DNA of 64,000 bases from G963665815 sp942492065 (lineage in GTDB: Bacteria; Cloacimonadota; Cloacimonadia; Cloacimonadales; JAIOQZ01), in the NCBI GenBank assembly GCA_942492065.1, contig CALODV010000008.1, forward strand, positions 124,001 through 188,000. The letters are read 5' to 3'. The first letter of the stretch is position 1. Each line of letters starts with the position of its first letter. Under the pieces are notes generated by a model. The model was not told the origin of the DNA. It saw only the letters and a list, made by a program, of their open reading frames with translations, and searched no databases. The translations under genes and the position numbers were made by a program. Positions 33,702-47,252 of the stretch are shown here, one piece after another.

Positions 33702-35165
33702 ATGATAAAAGGATTTAAAAAAGGATATACATTCGATGATCTCCTGCTTGTTCCACAGGAATCTGAAGTTTTACCTGCATCGGTTAAGCTTCATACTAAT
33801 CTGACAAAGAACGTCAGGCTTAATATCCCAATAGTAAGTGCAGCCATGGACACAGTTACAGAACATGATATGGCAATAGCTCTCGCTAAAGAGGGCGGTA
33901 TTGGAATAGTGCATAAAAATTTAACTATTGAGAAACAGGCAGCCGAAGTAAAAAGGGTTAAACGTTATGAAAGTGGTGTTATAGGCAATCCTGTAACTTT
34001 ACCACCGGAAGCTACAATCGCAGAAGCTCTCCAGATGAAAAGTCAGTATGATATCGGTGGGTTCCCTGTTGTAAAAAATAATAAACTGGTTGGTATTCTT
34101 ACAAATCGTGATATCAGATTTGCAACAGATAAAGCCGTGACAGTGGAAACTCTGATGACTCCAAAGGAGAGACTTGTTACTGCTAAGCAGAACACTTCTC
34201 TGGAAGAGGCTAAGACTATACTCCACAAACATCGTATAGAAAAGCTTCCTATTGTTAATGAAAATGATGAACTTGTCGGACTCATTACCGTAAAAGATAT
34301 GGAAAAAGATATTTCCTTTCCGAATGCCGCTAAAGACTCTAAAGGCAGATTACTTGTTGGAGCTGCTATAGGTGTTACGGGAGATTTTCTTGAGAGAGCT
34401 CAGGAACTCGCCGCTGCAACAGCAGATGTGATTGTCATCGATACTGCACATGGACACCACAAACATATATTCAATGCTATAGCAAAAATTAAAGCAAATA
34501 TCGATATAGATATCATTGCAGGAAATATTGCAACCGGTGCTGCAGCACAAAAACTTGCTGATGCAGGTGTTGATGGTATAAAAGTAGGAATAGGTCCAGG
34601 ATCAATTTGTACTACCAGAGTTGTTGCAGGTGTTGGTGTACCACAACTTACAGCTATAATGGATGCCTATGATGTTGCTGCAAAATATGGAATCCCTGTG
34701 ATTGCAGATGGCGGTATTAAATTCTCCGGTGATATTGTAAAAGCTATTGCTGCCGGAGCTCAAAGTGTTATGCTTGGCTCTATGCTCGCCGGAACTGAAG
34801 AATCTCCGGGAGAAACTGTAATATATAATGGACGAAGGTTTAAAGTTTACAGAGGTATGGGGTCCATAGGTGCTATGAAGCGCGGTAGTAAGGACAGATA
34901 TTTCCAGTATGATGATGATGAAAAGAAACTTGTAGCCGAAGGTATAGAAGGAATGACACCTTATAAAGGGCACCTGAAAGATTTTGTTTATCAGATTCTT
35001 GGTGGTCTGAGAGCCGGTATGGGATATTGTGGTGCTGATACTATTGTTCAGCTTCGAGAAAACGCTGAGTTTGTAGAAATCAGTTCTGCAGGATTGAAAG
35101 AAAGTCATCCACATGATGTAACTATTACTAAAGAGGCACCTAATTATCAATACAGAGATGTATAA
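33702..35165 (+). CDS. guaB: Inosine-5'-monophosphate dehydrogenase
   Basis: 487 residues. Oxidises IMP to XMP with NAD, the committed step to GMP. TIM-barrel with the start FDDLLLVPQESEVLP, two tandem CBS domains inserted at about 95-205 (regulatory, usually bind purine nucleotides), catalytic Cys in GPGSICTTR near residue 303, and the mobile flap region (RGMGSIGAMKRGSKDRYFQ) near 385. It sits alone after tRNA-Ser with a 177-base gap; a TTGACA occurs near 33648 but with no convincing minus-10. The recombinase gene follows after 11 bases. Confidence 0.97.
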   Translation: MIKGFKKGYTFDDLLLVPQESEVLPASVKLHTNLTKNVRLNIPIVSAAMDTVTEHDMAIALAKEGGIGIVHKNLTIEKQAAEVKRVKRYESGVIGNPVTLPPEATIAEALQMKSQYDIGGFPVVKNNKLVGILTNRDIRFATDKAVTVETLMTPKERLVTAKQNTSLEEAKTILHKHRIEKLPIVNENDELVGLITVKDMEKDISFPNAAKDSKGRLLVGAAIGVTGDFLERAQELAAATADVIVIDTAHGHHKHIFNAIAKIKANIDIDIIAGNIATGAAAQKLADAGVDGIKVGIGPGSICTTRVVAGVGVPQLTAIMDAYDVAAKYGIPVIADGGIKFSGDIVKAIAAGAQSVMLGSMLAGTEESPGETVIYNGRRFKVYRGMGSIGAMKRGSKDRYFQYDDDEKKLVAEGIEGMTPYKGHLKDFVYQILGGLRAGMGYCGADTIVQLRENAEFVEISSAGLKESHPHDVTITKEAPNYQYRDV

Positions 35166-35176
35166 ACTGATTCATC

Positions 35177-36079
35177 ATGCAGAATAATGAGTTTCTAACA
35201 GCAAGGCTGAACTCTTTCAAGTATTATCTTACAGTTGAAAAAGGATTATCCGAAAATACTATAGAAAGTTATTTAACTGATGTTTCTCAGTTTTTTGAGG
35301 ACTGTCATAAGTGTATACAGGAAACAAATTCTGCAGATATTATTAATTTCTTTGTTAGTTTACAGGAAATAGGTATAAGTTTTAAGACTATAGCAAGGAA
35401 AAGAAGTTCTTTAAAAGTATTCTTCAGCTTTCTGACTGAAGAAGGTATAGAAAATAGTGTAGATTTTGATGATATTCCCGGTGTCAAGACGCCGTCTTTG
35501 TTGCCGGATGTTATTGATATTGATGAAATGCTTCATTTTCTGGAGACCTTACCATTGAGTTCAGCTCTTGATTTCAGAAATAAGGCAATGTTCGAGCTTA
35601 TGTATGCGACAGGTATCAGAATAAGTGAGATGCTTAATCTGAGAATAGCGGATTTGATGATTGGAGAAAAGCTGGTAAGGGTTTTTGGTAAAGGTCGTAA
35701 AGAAAGATATATTCCTGTGGCAGATGAATCGCTTGAGTGGATAGAAAAATATATTGATATTCACAGAAGGGCATTGAAAAAGCAGGAACGAACTGATGTT
35801 GTATTTCTAAACAGATCCGGGAATAAACTGAGCCGAATGGGAGTTTGGAAGGTAATTCAGAAAAAGATGTTTGAAGCAGGTATTACAAAGCATGTATCTC
35901 CTCATACATTCAGACATTCTTTTGCAACGCATTTACTCCAGTCAGGAACAAACCTCAGGATAGTTCAGGCTTTACTTGGTCACAGCAGTATAAATACGAC
36001 TCAGATTTACACTAATATCGATATTAAATACTTGAAAGAAGAGCACAGAAAACATCATCCAAGAAACCATTTGGAATAA
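35177..36079 (+). CDS. Tyrosine recombinase, XerC/XerD-like
   Basis: 300 residues: N-terminal SAM-like core-binding domain (about 5-95, YLTVEKGLSENTIESYLTDV) and catalytic domain with the full set Arg (ATGIRISE near 147), Lys (GKGRKERY), His-x-x-Arg (HTFRHSF near 243), His (LGHSS) and nucleophile Tyr (TQIYTNI near 278). It probably resolves chromosome dimers at dif. Placement in a housekeeping run without phage or integron genes supports Xer over a mobile integrase. XerC versus XerD cannot be told. No clear ribosome site; it begins 11 bases after guaB. Confidence 0.9.
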   Translation: MQNNEFLTARLNSFKYYLTVEKGLSENTIESYLTDVSQFFEDCHKCIQETNSADIINFFVSLQEIGISFKTIARKRSSLKVFFSFLTEEGIENSVDFDDIPGVKTPSLLPDVIDIDEMLHFLETLPLSSALDFRNKAMFELMYATGIRISEMLNLRIADLMIGEKLVRVFGKGRKERYIPVADESLEWIEKYIDIHRRALKKQERTDVVFLNRSGNKLSRMGVWKVIQKKMFEAGITKHVSPHTFRHSFATHLLQSGTNLRIVQALLGHSSINTTQIYTNIDIKYLKEEHRKHHPRNHLE

Positions 36080-36140
36080 TTATTGCAAATTACTTTTACG
36101 AAGGATACATAAAAAAAGATAAAGATGGAGGTATTCTCAT

Positions 36141-37136
36141 ATGAGAATCTTAAGAAAAAGCGGATTAATATTAATGCTGTTTATGGTATCAGTATTAATG
36201 CTGAATGCACAGGAGTACACTAGCAGTCAACTGGCTTCAAAAGCTAATGGAGATGGTATAGCACTATACGAGAAGGGCTCATATGTCGAAGCTGCAAAGA
36301 AATTTGATGAAGCAATGAAGCTTTTTGAAAAATCTGAAAAAGAAGATGGAATTGAGAAAACAAATGAGAAGTCAGAACTGCTACAGAGGATAGTTAACAG
36401 TTACGCAATGGCAAAGGATTATTCTAATCTTGCTGTTTACATGGAAAAACAGCTTGCTGCTTCTCCAAACGATCTTGTTCTTGCTAAGAAACTGAGTCAA
36501 CTTTATAGAAAAATGCTTGGTGATTTCGACAAGGGAATTAAAGTTCTTGTTGATTTCGATAAAAAGAGAAATAGTTTAGCTGCCAGAAAGCTTCTGGCAA
36601 AGATTTACTTCCTTGAAAAAGATTTCGATAATGCAATTGTATGGTATAACAAAGCTCTGGAAATAAAAGAAGATGGCCTGACAATGGCAAAACTTGCCCA
36701 AGCCCTGATTAATACAGGTCAAAATGATAAAGCTATTGTAACACTGAAGAACTATATTGCTACAAATCCTAAACAAAGAGATAAGGTGAGAACTTATAAC
36801 GCTCTCGGTAAGTTATATGAAGACATTTCTGATAAGAAAAATGCTATAACATACTATCAGAAAGCATTGACTCTTGACTATGATAGCAAGTATAATCAGA
36901 AGCTTGTAAATCTTTACTATGAAAGTGGAAATTTCCAGAAAACTGTGGAATCTGCAAAGCTTTTAAGAAAGAATGCACCAAAGTTGGACAATTATGCAAC
37001 TTACATGGTAGCAATCAGTCTATATAAAATGAATGATAAATCTACTGCCATAAATGAGTTCAAGAAAATTGAAAATGATAAGAAATATGGGAAAGATGCC
37101 AAGCAATTTATAAAATCTATAAGTCAGGAAATCTAG
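36141..37136 (+). CDS. Exported tetratricopeptide-repeat protein
   Basis: 331 residues with a signal peptide (about 6-24, LILMLFMVSVLMLNAQ). Several TPR-like helical pairs: NGDGIALYEKGSYVEAAKKFDEA near 33, KDFDNAIVWYNKALEIKED near 155, NALGKLYEDISDKKNAITYYQKALTL near 215. It is a periplasmic scaffold for protein contacts; partner unknown. GGAGG precedes the ATG. The following lipoprotein gene starts 9 bases later, so the two products likely act together in the envelope. Confidence 0.75.
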   Translation: MRILRKSGLILMLFMVSVLMLNAQEYTSSQLASKANGDGIALYEKGSYVEAAKKFDEAMKLFEKSEKEDGIEKTNEKSELLQRIVNSYAMAKDYSNLAVYMEKQLAASPNDLVLAKKLSQLYRKMLGDFDKGIKVLVDFDKKRNSLAARKLLAKIYFLEKDFDNAIVWYNKALEIKEDGLTMAKLAQALINTGQNDKAIVTLKNYIATNPKQRDKVRTYNALGKLYEDISDKKNAITYYQKALTLDYDSKYNQKLVNLYYESGNFQKTVESAKLLRKNAPKLDNYATYMVAISLYKMNDKSTAINEFKKIENDKKYGKDAKQFIKSISQEI

Positions 37137-37145
37137 GAGATTGAA

Positions 37146-37886
37146 ATGAAAGCTTCAAGTAAATGGATTTTATTTTCTGTAACTGTGTTGATATGTATGA
37201 TATTGATCGCCGGCTGTGATAACAGATCATGGGAAGCTCCTGATATAGACATTAATATAGCTACAAGCTATCTCTATAACGAGGCATCAGGTGATTCAAT
37301 AAGAAATAGTACTCTTATTAGAATTTCATTATCAGGAGATAACTCAGTTATTGATAATCAGAAAATATGGTTCGATTATGATGGAGCTGTTGGAAATCTT
37401 TTTTTGCCTGATGGCGGAATACAAGGGGATCAAGTTTTCACACGAACATCGGCAACTGGATATGCAGAAGTAACATTCAATGCATTCGAAGAACAAGCCG
37501 GTGTAGAGCACTTCAGGGTTTACGCCCAGAACTATGCTTCCAGTGGAAATGAGTTTGTTATCAGTGTAACCGACATCCCTGAAATCGAACTTGACTGCAC
37601 TACTTCCATTGTTCCAATATCCAGCCCGGCTGAAACTCTCTATGTAACTGTTGTATTGACTTCTCTCAGTGCAAATACTGCATACCAGACAATTGACCTT
37701 ACGTTGAGGGAGCAATACTCAGATATGATCCTGACCGTTGATTCAGTTGTTACGAATGAACATGGTAGAGGGTCATTTGAAGTTGTTGCCGGTCCAAATG
37801 AAGGATTGTTCGGTGTTGTCGGAACGATGCGGACTTTTGCCTTTAAAATGGATGATGTGGAGTTCACTCACGTTTTCCCTGAATAA
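37146..37886 (+). CDS. Lipoprotein with Ig-like (bacterial invasin-type) domains, hypothetical
   Basis: 246 residues. Lipoprotein signal ending LIAGC (Cys about 26). The mature part is all-beta, with two repeats of the Ig/Big pattern: ...RNSTLIRISLSGDNSVIDNQKIWF..G..TSATGYAEVTFNA and then a second about 90-residue unit ...TLYVTVVLTSLSANTAYQTIDL..TNEHGRGSFEVVAG. These resemble Big_1-like domains in which GYAEVTF or GRGSFEV closes the fold. Function unknown; probably envelope structural. Operon with the TPR protein; terminator follows. Confidence 0.6.
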   Translation: MKASSKWILFSVTVLICMILIAGCDNRSWEAPDIDINIATSYLYNEASGDSIRNSTLIRISLSGDNSVIDNQKIWFDYDGAVGNLFLPDGGIQGDQVFTRTSATGYAEVTFNAFEEQAGVEHFRVYAQNYASSGNEFVISVTDIPEIELDCTTSIVPISSPAETLYVTVVLTSLSANTAYQTIDLTLREQYSDMILTVDSVVTNEHGRGSFEVVAGPNEGLFGVVGTMRTFAFKMDDVEFTHVFPE

Positions 37887-37908
37887 TTAAAGAAAAATAG
37901 TATAATTA

Positions 37909-37937
37909 AAAAGGCTGTCAATTCTCGACAGCCTTTT
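37909..37937 (+). terminator. Strong intrinsic terminator
   Basis: AAAAGGCTGTC (37909-37919) pairs perfectly with GACAGCCTTTT (37927-37937). Separates the lipoprotein gene from tpiA. Confidence 0.9.
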
Positions 37938-37957
37938 CTATTTTATTTTGCATTTCC

Positions 37958-37987
37958 TTGACAAAATGATCAAGTTTAATATGTTTA
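37958..37987 (+). promoter_or_regulatory. Candidate tpiA promoter
   Basis: TTGACA at 37958-37963, then TATGTTTA at 37980-37987 (16 bases between). The downstream box recalls the TAnnTTTG minus-7 of Bacteroidetes promoters, and a similar TTGACA...ATGTTTA pair lies before the phosphonate operon (49154-49182). Confidence 0.4.
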
Positions 37988-38015
37988 TAAATCCAAAAAA
38001 ATATGCGAGGTAATT

Positions 38016-38798
38016 ATGAGACCATATATTATAGCCGGTAACTGGAAAATGAATAAAAAGTTTGAGGATGCTGATGATTTTCTTTATCAACTGACTGAAT
38101 ACGTTGATGAGAATGAAGAAAGAATTGAAGGTGTTGATATTGTCGTTGCGACTCCTTATCTCTATCTGGAAATGGCAACAGACTACTCGGAAAACAGACC
38201 AATGTATATATCCTCTCAAAATGTCAGTGAAAACGAACAGGGAGCATATACCGGTGAAATTTCTGCTGATATGCTTGAATCTCTGGATGTCGGTTACTGT
38301 ATTGTTGGTCATTCAGAAAGAAGAAAATACTATAACGAAACAGATAAAATTGTGAACATGAAAATACAGAATCTCCAAAAAAATAACATCGTTCCAATAG
38401 TATGTATTGGTGAAACTGAAGAACAGAGAACAGCTGGTGAAACAGAGAAGGTTCTGCTTTCTCAGCTTGATGGAGCTTTTGAGAACATTCTGTTCCATGA
38501 AGATCAACCAATACTGATTGCATATGAACCTGTTTGGGCTATTGGGACAGGTAAAACAGCAACCCCGGAAATTGCTCAGGAAGCTCATGCATTAATCAGG
38601 AACTGGTTAAAAGAAAAATATGCCCAGAGTATTTCGGAAAGAGTTCCTTTACTTTATGGCGGAAGTGTTAAACCTGCGAATATTGAGGAACTTCTTGCTC
38701 AGAAAGATATCGATGGAGCATTAATCGGTGGAGCATCTCTCAATATAAATGATTATACAGATATGATAAATACTGCGATAGGGATGGTAGAAAAATAA
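38016..38798 (+). CDS. tpiA: Triose-phosphate isomerase
   Basis: 260 residues, slightly longer than the usual 250. Interconverts dihydroxyacetone phosphate and glyceraldehyde 3-phosphate in glycolysis. Catalytic residues are visible: Lys in AGNWKMN (near 11), His in IVGHSERR (near 95), Glu in AYEPVWAIGTG (near 170), and the phosphate loop LLYGGSVKPAN near 215. GAGG lies before the ATG. It overlaps serS by one base (TAATG). Confidence 0.97.
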   Translation: MRPYIIAGNWKMNKKFEDADDFLYQLTEYVDENEERIEGVDIVVATPYLYLEMATDYSENRPMYISSQNVSENEQGAYTGEISADMLESLDVGYCIVGHSERRKYYNETDKIVNMKIQNLQKNNIVPIVCIGETEEQRTAGETEKVLLSQLDGAFENILFHEDQPILIAYEPVWAIGTGKTATPEIAQEAHALIRNWLKEKYAQSISERVPLLYGGSVKPANIEELLAQKDIDGALIGGASLNINDYTDMINTAIGMVEK

Positions 38799-40066
38799 TG
38801 ATGGATATTAAATTTCTCAAAGAGAATGTAGAATTAGTTAAACAAGCTGTAGCCAATAAAAACGAAAAAGCTGATATCGAAAAAATATTATCTTTGGAAG
38901 AGCATAAAAGAAAGGTTCAGTTCAATTTTGATCAACTGAGATCAAGACAGAATCAGGTATCTAAAGAAATAGCGGCAATTAAGAAACAGAAAGGTGATGC
39001 TTCTGATTTACTTGCCGAAATGAAAGATGTAGCGAAACAAGTTAAAGAATTGTCTGCTGAACTTACAGTGCTTGAAGCAGGTTTGTATAACGCCATTCTG
39101 GAAATTCCAAATGTTCCTGATGAAGGTGTTCCTGTAGGAAAGGATGAAAGCAGTAATAAATATATAAGAGAATGGTCAGAAAAGAAGAGCTTTGACTTTA
39201 AACCCAAAACTCATGAAGAACTTTCTGAGCACCTTCTGGACTTCCAGCGTGGAGGTAAATTAACAGGTTCAGGTTTCCCGGTATACACTAAGTATGGAGC
39301 TCTGCTTGAAAGAGCTTTGATTAACTTCATGCTGGATACTCATGTATTTAAGAATGATTACACAGAAGTAAAGACTCCTTTTATAGTAAACAGAAAAACT
39401 ATGACAGGAACAGGACAGCTGCCTAAACTGGAAAATGATATGTATCATATCAATGAAGATGACCTTTTTCTTATTCCTACTGCTGAAGTGCCTGTGACGA
39501 ATCTGCATGCAGATGAAATATGTCAGAATACAGCCTTACCTATAAAATATGTTTCCTATACTCCATGTTTCAGGAGAGAAGCCGGATCTTATGGTAAGGA
39601 TACTAAAGGACTGCAGAGAGTACACCAGTTTAATAAAGTTGAAATGGTACGCTTTGTGAAACCGGAAGATTCTGAGGCCGCTCTGGAAGAAATGGTAGAG
39701 AATGCCGAAAAGCTTCTCCAGGATCTTGGTTTGCATTATAGAGTAATAGAGCTATGTACAGGAGATCTTAGTTTTGCATCAGCAAGAACCTTCGATATTG
39801 AAGTGTGGGCTCCGGGATCTGAGAAGTATCTGGAAGTTTCTTCTGTAAGCAATTTCAGAGATTTTCAGGCAAGAAGAGCAGGGATCAGGTTCAGGGACAC
39901 AGATAATAATGTGAAGTTTGTGCATACTTTAAATGGTTCCGGCTTAGCTACACCACGTACTTTCATTGCTCTGATAGAGACCTGGCAACAGCCAGACGGT
40001 AGTATATTGATACCTGAAAAATTAAAATCATATATGCAAGGTATTGAAAAATTAGATTTTAGCTGA
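38798..40066 (+). CDS. serS: Seryl-tRNA synthetase
   Basis: 422 residues (or 421 if the second ATG at 38801 is used). Charges tRNA-Ser. N-terminal antiparallel coiled-coil arm (about 30-100) that grips the long variable arm, then class II core: motif 2 TPCFRREAGSYGKDTKGLQR near 255 and motif 3 with GSGLATPRTFIALIE near 385. Starts on the tpiA stop (TAATG). Last protein gene before the rRNA operon. A tRNA-Ser gene lies 6 kb upstream. Confidence 0.97.
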   Translation: MMDIKFLKENVELVKQAVANKNEKADIEKILSLEEHKRKVQFNFDQLRSRQNQVSKEIAAIKKQKGDASDLLAEMKDVAKQVKELSAELTVLEAGLYNAILEIPNVPDEGVPVGKDESSNKYIREWSEKKSFDFKPKTHEELSEHLLDFQRGGKLTGSGFPVYTKYGALLERALINFMLDTHVFKNDYTEVKTPFIVNRKTMTGTGQLPKLENDMYHINEDDLFLIPTAEVPVTNLHADEICQNTALPIKYVSYTPCFRREAGSYGKDTKGLQRVHQFNKVEMVRFVKPEDSEAALEEMVENAEKLLQDLGLHYRVIELCTGDLSFASARTFDIEVWAPGSEKYLEVSSVSNFRDFQARRAGIRFRDTDNNVKFVHTLNGSGLATPRTFIALIETWQQPDGSILIPEKLKSYMQGIEKLDFS

Positions 40067-40410
40067 AAGTGATGAAAAAAGTAGATTTTATTTCTTGACT
40101 TCGATATGCTAATATTGGAGTTTGTCCCTCGTTGCTTATGCGACACATAGAGTGAAGAGCTTTTCGGAGCGAGTGAAAAATTGAGAGATGAAAACGGTTT
40201 AAGCGGAATAGAGTTGAAAGTTGAAAATTATCGTTCCTGAAAATAATTTAAAAAAGTTCTTGACAACGAGACATCGATTTTAGATGTTGGCAAAACCTTG
40301 CTTCGGCAGGTTAAGTGATCTTTGAAAGAGTAAATCGAAAAAGATAAAGTGTATAGAAGTGGAATGAGAGAGAATCATGGAAACATGAAGGAAGAGTCAT
40401 ACAAATTTTC
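40067..40410 (+). promoter_or_regulatory. rRNA operon promoter and leader region
   Basis: 344 bases without a gene. TTGACA at 40260-40265 with TAGATG/GATGTT 15-17 bases on is the best promoter candidate; an earlier TTGACT lies at 40095-40100. A UUCG-capped hairpin (40294-40301 with 40106-40112 shifted to 40306-40312) follows, then a boxA-like antitermination word TGATCTTTGAAAG at 40316-40328, typical of rrn leaders. Confidence 0.55.
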
Positions 40411-41968
<1,558 letters not shown>

Positions 41969-42040
41969 ACGAATATTTCTAAAATTCTAAATTATATATT
42001 TATCTTCCTATCTCTCATTCCAATCTTATAAATTTTCCGG

Positions 42041-42141
<101 letters not shown>

Positions 42142-42245
42142 ATTTTTTTGATCATTAAAAGTTTTAAATAGAAGTGAGATAGAGTGAAAGAGCGAAAAAG
42201 AGATAGCGATAAACAAAGCTAAAGAATTTTCACATTATAAAAGAA

Positions 42246-45161
<2,916 letters not shown>

Positions 45162-45204
45162 ATTTTATTCACTCTATCTCATCCATTTTTAGTCAGGCTA
45201 TTAA

Positions 45205-45320
45205 TGTGGTGGTTTTGGCGGTGAGGTCACACCTGTTCCCATCCCGAACACAGAAGTTAAGCTCACCTGCGCCGATGGTACTGCTTGGGAAACTGAGTGG
45301 GAGAGTAGGACGCCGCCACT
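45205..45320 (+). rRNA. rrf: 5S ribosomal RNA
   Basis: About 116 bases. Helix I is formed by GTGGTGG (45206-45212) and CCGCCAC (45313-45319); conserved internal words CCCATCCCGAACACAGAAG and GCGCCGATGGTA are present. It is wrapped by a perfect 11-bp stem (45194-45204 with 45321-45331). Confidence 0.95.
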
Positions 45321-45379
45321 TTAATAGCCTGTCTTTTTTTTTCTACAATACATACAAACGACCCTAAAAAGGTCGTTTT
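45321..45379 (+). terminator. rRNA operon terminators
   Basis: The stem enclosing the 5S gene ends at 45331 and is followed by a nine-T run (45334-45342). A second hairpin AACGACC/GGTCGTT (45357-45363 with 45371-45377) with TT follows. Two terminators in series are usual after rrn operons. Confidence 0.7.
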
Positions 45380-45397
45380 CGTCGTTTAGTAGGGATT

Positions 45398-47110
45398 TTA
45401 TTTTATAGTGTCTGTTAAATTCTGTATTTGTTTTTTACACCTATTGCAATTAATCCGGAACAGTGCATCTTTCGATGATTTCTTTTCATTATCAATAAAT
45501 TCTATCAGTTTGTTAAGATTGTCTGATAAAAGTATTTTGTCCTTAACTTCATTATTATTCATTCTTTGTACAAGCATTTTGAGATTGTAAAGAGTCATAT
45601 TATTAATACTTACTCTATCTGTTTGGTTGTTAATGATAAAATCTAAAGAACTTTCAAGAAATGTTCTTGATTTAAATTGGTGCCATTCAATAATCTCAGA
45701 ATCAATTTTACCTAATATCTCTTCGAAGTTCTTTTTGTTTTTCCTCAGAAGGTAGTCAGAATATTTCCTTGGTACTATATCTTTATATTCTGCTGGAAAA
45801 TAATCATTAATCATTTTCCCACTAAACAATTCGTTTTTAAATACTCTCCACTTAAATTCGTCATCAGATGTAAAGTACTCTTCGATTTTAGACGAGCATC
45901 GTTTTATAAGATTACTCACTTCCGGAATTGTTGATAGTGATTTTAAACCATCTTTTAATTTAATTAATTGCAATAAACTGTAGTTATCTTTATCAACATA
46001 ACCTTGATACTTATTTATAACATCCAACAGCTGTGGCAGCTGGATGTATTCAGAAGCAATGAAAATATCTTCCACATAATTATTATACTCGTTGTTAAGA
46101 TCTCTAAGCTCATTAATTATAGATTTCTTATCAAGAAATCCTGTATAGAAAAAATTGAACATACTTTTACTGTGCAAATATGCGAAATAGTAGTCTTTAT
46201 AATTTTTAAGAAAGTACACAGTACCGTCTGGGTAATCAAATCCTATAATGTCCTTATCACTGTAATAACTAGGTAATCTATCGCTATTTTGAAACTTTCC
46301 TTTCTTCTCTTCAATTCCAAGTATCATGCAGGTTATCAGCAGCTTATCAAGCATACTTGATAGCTCGTTTTCAGATGTAAGATCGTGTATAATTCTAAAA
46401 TTATCCAAGGCATAAGAATATGTTCTGAGATTCTTTTCTTTCAGCTCATTGTAGAATACTTCTAAATGATCAGTATTAGTGAGTAGGTAATCCTTATAAT
46501 TACCATGATATCTGTTTGTAATCAGATCTTCTAATATGTTGATGCCGGCTGGATCAAATTTAAAAGTCTTACGGATTACTTTTTCTTTTTCAGAAGAATA
46601 GTCATTGTGATCTATCTTTGATTCATTTGAGACAAAAATGACCTTATTGTTTTTCTCAATCAAGTCATCAAAAACGAATCCAAAAATCTCTTTATATGTT
46701 AACGGAACTGAAATACGCTCAAGGTCGTCCATGACAATTATAAGGTCTTTGTAATTTGCAGCATTCAGACAAAGGTCCAGAGCTGTTTCTGAGATATCCG
46801 AGGCAATTTTAGTTCCATCAAACATCTTAAGTAGTTTGTTTCCAATATTAAAAAAATTAATTGCTTTGCCAGAAATCTGATGTAATTCTATAAACAATTT
46901 CTTCTTAACATCAGTAATTGACTTCATTCCATTTAGAGATAGGTAAACTATTGTGTACTTTTCTTCATTAATTGATTTTAAAGATTCAATCAGGCTGTTT
47001 TTAATGAAGTAGGTTTTACCGATTCCCCAATCACCGTCAATCATATAAGCATAGTCCGTTTTTTCAGCTTTTACATAATCCATTATTGCCTTTATCAGTC
47101 TTTCTTCCAT
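45398..47110 (-). CDS. KAP-family P-loop NTPase
   Basis: 570 residues. Walker A GDWGIGKT at 26-33 in the GxWGxGKT form typical of KAP/related STAND-like NTPases, Walker B LIIVMDDLE with Asp128/Asp129, then a VIFVSNES sensor-like strand near 155. The long remainder (about 200-570) is helical and Lys/Glu/Asn/Tyr-rich, with a C-terminal CNRCKKQ that could hold zinc only with other Cys. No membrane insert is obvious, unlike many KAP proteins. KAP NTPases occur in phage-defence contexts and as orphan genes; the exact role is unknown. GGAGG-like RBS (rc of AACCTCCAACT). Convergent with the rrn operon and alone. Confidence 0.7.
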   Translation of the reverse strand: MEERLIKAIMDYVKAEKTDYAYMIDGDWGIGKTYFIKNSLIESLKSINEEKYTIVYLSLNGMKSITDVKKKLFIELHQISGKAINFFNIGNKLLKMFDGTKIASDISETALDLCLNAANYKDLIIVMDDLERISVPLTYKEIFGFVFDDLIEKNNKVIFVSNESKIDHNDYSSEKEKVIRKTFKFDPAGINILEDLITNRYHGNYKDYLLTNTDHLEVFYNELKEKNLRTYSYALDNFRIIHDLTSENELSSMLDKLLITCMILGIEEKKGKFQNSDRLPSYYSDKDIIGFDYPDGTVYFLKNYKDYYFAYLHSKSMFNFFYTGFLDKKSIINELRDLNNEYNNYVEDIFIASEYIQLPQLLDVINKYQGYVDKDNYSLLQLIKLKDGLKSLSTIPEVSNLIKRCSSKIEEYFTSDDEFKWRVFKNELFSGKMINDYFPAEYKDIVPRKYSDYLLRKNKKNFEEILGKIDSEIIEWHQFKSRTFLESSLDFIINNQTDRVSINNMTLYNLKMLVQRMNNNEVKDKILLSDNLNKLIEFIDNEKKSSKDALFRINCNRCKKQIQNLTDTIK

Positions 47111-47217
47111 TTAACCTCCAACTATCACAAAGAATAATCATTTGATTGTACCTTGTCAAGTTGCAATTACTTAGCACATTACACTTGATTTTATTCGACA
47201 AGGAGGAAAATCATTTC

Positions 47218-47246
47218 TTGACACAAAACCTACCGGTCGGTAAGAT
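47218..47246 (+). promoter_or_regulatory. Promoter with TetR-type operator for the TetR/CPBP unit
   Basis: TTGACA (47218-47223), exactly 17 bases, TAAGAT (47241-47246). The spacer holds a palindrome TACCGGTCGGTA (47231-47242), the type of site many TetR/AcrR proteins bind, so binding would block the promoter. The minus-10 ends 6 bases before the ATG at 47253, placing the transcription start at or next to the start codon. Confidence 0.7.
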
Positions 47247-47252
47247 AACGTC

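Noticed and set aside
34602..35150. Long open frames opposite guaB and other core genes (e.g. 182 codons)
   Set aside because: They are rich in Ser, Cys, Asn, Ile and His from reading conserved coding strands backwards, with no starts or family match.
35177..36079. Tyrosine recombinase as a mobile-element integrase
   Set aside because: The length and Xer-like domain pattern, housekeeping neighbours and lack of att repeats or phage genes favour XerC/D. The tRNA-Ser 1.7 kb upstream shows no 3'-end duplication.
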